Below, piece after piece: positions 63,053-64,000 of a DNA stretch of 64,000 nucleotides. The translations under genes and the position numbers were made by a program. Source of the DNA: Apium graveolens (Eukaryota; Streptophyta; Magnoliopsida; Apiales; Apiaceae); NCBI RefSeq assembly GCF_009905375.1, contig NW_027417544.1, positions 81,395-145,394 on the forward strand, given 5' to 3'. Numbering within the stretch: the stretch's first letter is position 1; the number at the start of each line of letters is the position of its first letter. Under the pieces are notes generated by a model. That model worked only from the letters and a program-made list of their open reading frames with translations, searched no databases and had not been told where the DNA came from.

Positions 63053-64000
63053 AGGCGATAACGAAACTCAACAAATGTGCGGTCACCATTAGCCATAAAC
63101 CAAATCAACAACAATATGAGCAGATATGAAACCCTCAAATTTCCAATCTTGAAAATTAATAAATACCTTTTCAGTAAAGTGGAGAAGACTATGTCTGCAC
63201 GTGAATACTCGAAGGGATTTATGATGGACCTCATTAGCCCATGAAACTGGTTGTTGCTATTGTGGTCAAGAAAAAAAATGCAAAAGTCTGACATTTTGCA
63301 AAAATCTAGACAGTGTGATATCCCCTAGGTTTATGGATGCCAAACAACCAAGGAAATTTGAGACACTTTGGTGGTTAAGGTAAGGCACAACGCTTTCAAG
63401 AAGATTCGAAGGACAATACTCAATCACCGGTATGAGCACTTTGACTCAAAAGTTGATGAGTCTTTGTTTGAAATCTATGATATATTTGAGAAACTGTTGA
63501 ATGATTTGTCACTTGTGACATAGAGTATGATCCAGCAGATTCAAACTTGAAGGTTCTTCTTGCAATCCCTCAAAGTGTGACTTGAATGTTATATCAATAG
63601 GGATAACTATGATTGAAGAAACTCTCTTAGTTGAGATATATGGAATTCTGAAACTAATGAACGCAGATGGGGTAGAAAATTTAGACGAAATGGACAAGAC
63701 ATGTTTCTTAAGGGTAGAGGAAAAAGAAGAGAAAAATTTGAAAGAAAGAGTCATTTCAAAATGAAAGCCATGATTGTAAAGTCTGACACTCAGTCTCAAA
63801 TATTCCTCATGACTTACAAATTATTCAAGAAGTGAAATTGATCATGGTAATGATCAAGATATCCTACAAATGATACTCTTTTAGTAAAAGTTTAGAAATA
63901 TGGGGTATATAGACTCAAAAAAAAATGTTTTAAAAAAAAGGCTGTAGTTACTCAACTTTACCCTGATAAGAGGAATAAAGGAAAATGATCGCAAGGAGTC
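63053..64000 (+). pseudogene. gag: Ty1/copia gag pseudogene, copy 10 (runs off window)
   Basis: The ATG is lost (ATAAGGCGATAACG). Middle motifs FDSKVDESL and DLSLV are present with many one-base losses. Substitutions near 63,662 match S4 rather than S1-S3. The knuckle region lies beyond the window. Confidence 0.8.

Larger units (their letters stand above)
60568..64000 (+). repeat. Short composite repeat unit S6 (cut by window end)
   Basis: B, D and most of E are present. It is more diverged from S1-S3 than S5 is: it keeps long-form features such as the TTTGGAGCAGACC string near 62,370. Confidence 0.85.

Noticed and set aside
1..64000. CRISPR array, bacterial operon or phage interpretation
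   Set aside because: No short regularly spaced repeats, no ribosome-binding-site-led gene strings and no long open frames. Splice-like sites and plant retroelement motifs point to a plant nucleus.
1..64000. Helitron or Pack-MULE as the agent that captured host genes
   Set aside because: I found no convincing CTRR/hairpin end or long terminal inverted repeats at unit borders. Not excluded, but nothing in the sequence supports it over the gag/leader association.

Overview
This window looks like a plant nuclear genome, probably a eudicot. It is very AT-rich and has no intact protein-coding gene. What can be recognised is broken pieces of plant genes that still have introns, plus plant-type retrotransposon pieces. 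No rRNA, tRNA, CRISPR array or bacterial gene organisation was seen.

Nearly everything belongs to one composite repeat in a head-to-tail array. The repeat comes in a short form of about 5.17 kb and a long form of about 10-12 kb. Five blocks make up the short form: B, D, E, F and A, in that order. B is a minus-strand fragment of the peroxisomal serine-glyoxylate aminotransferase gene (AGT1). D is a plus-strand leader with a TATA-like box and a degenerate initiator-Met primer-binding site. E is a decayed Ty1/copia gag. F and A are AT-rich spacers. The long form has about 7.3 kb more (block C) between B and D. Block C holds an L1-type LINE reverse-transcriptase fragment (-), a two-exon fragment resembling the N-terminal part of a plant Enhancer-of-zeste gene (-), a Ty3/gypsy-like solo LTR (+) and a glycine-rich secreted-protein-like gene fragment (-).

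Layout: long unit L1 at 1-11,690; short units S1-S3 at 11,771-27,312, nearly identical in spacing and sequence; S4 at 27,313-31,335 with a deletion of about 0.9 kb; long unit L2 at 31,336-40,985, missing most of A and B; long unit L3 at 40,985-50,770, with a duplicated A block and several deletions; a second type of Ty3/gypsy-like LTR at 50,772-52,505 in minus orientation; the tail of another long unit at 52,506-54,602; short units S5 and S6 from 55,400 to the window end.

No working pathway is encoded. The interest is in how the array formed: a retroelement gag and leader, fragments of at least two or three host genes and older TE insertions were joined into one unit, then deleted to the short form and amplified recently. 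Host-gene fragments lie antisense to the gag/leader, so read-through from the leader would make antisense RNA to them. All functional claims rest on motif recognition by eye; no database search or alignment program was run.
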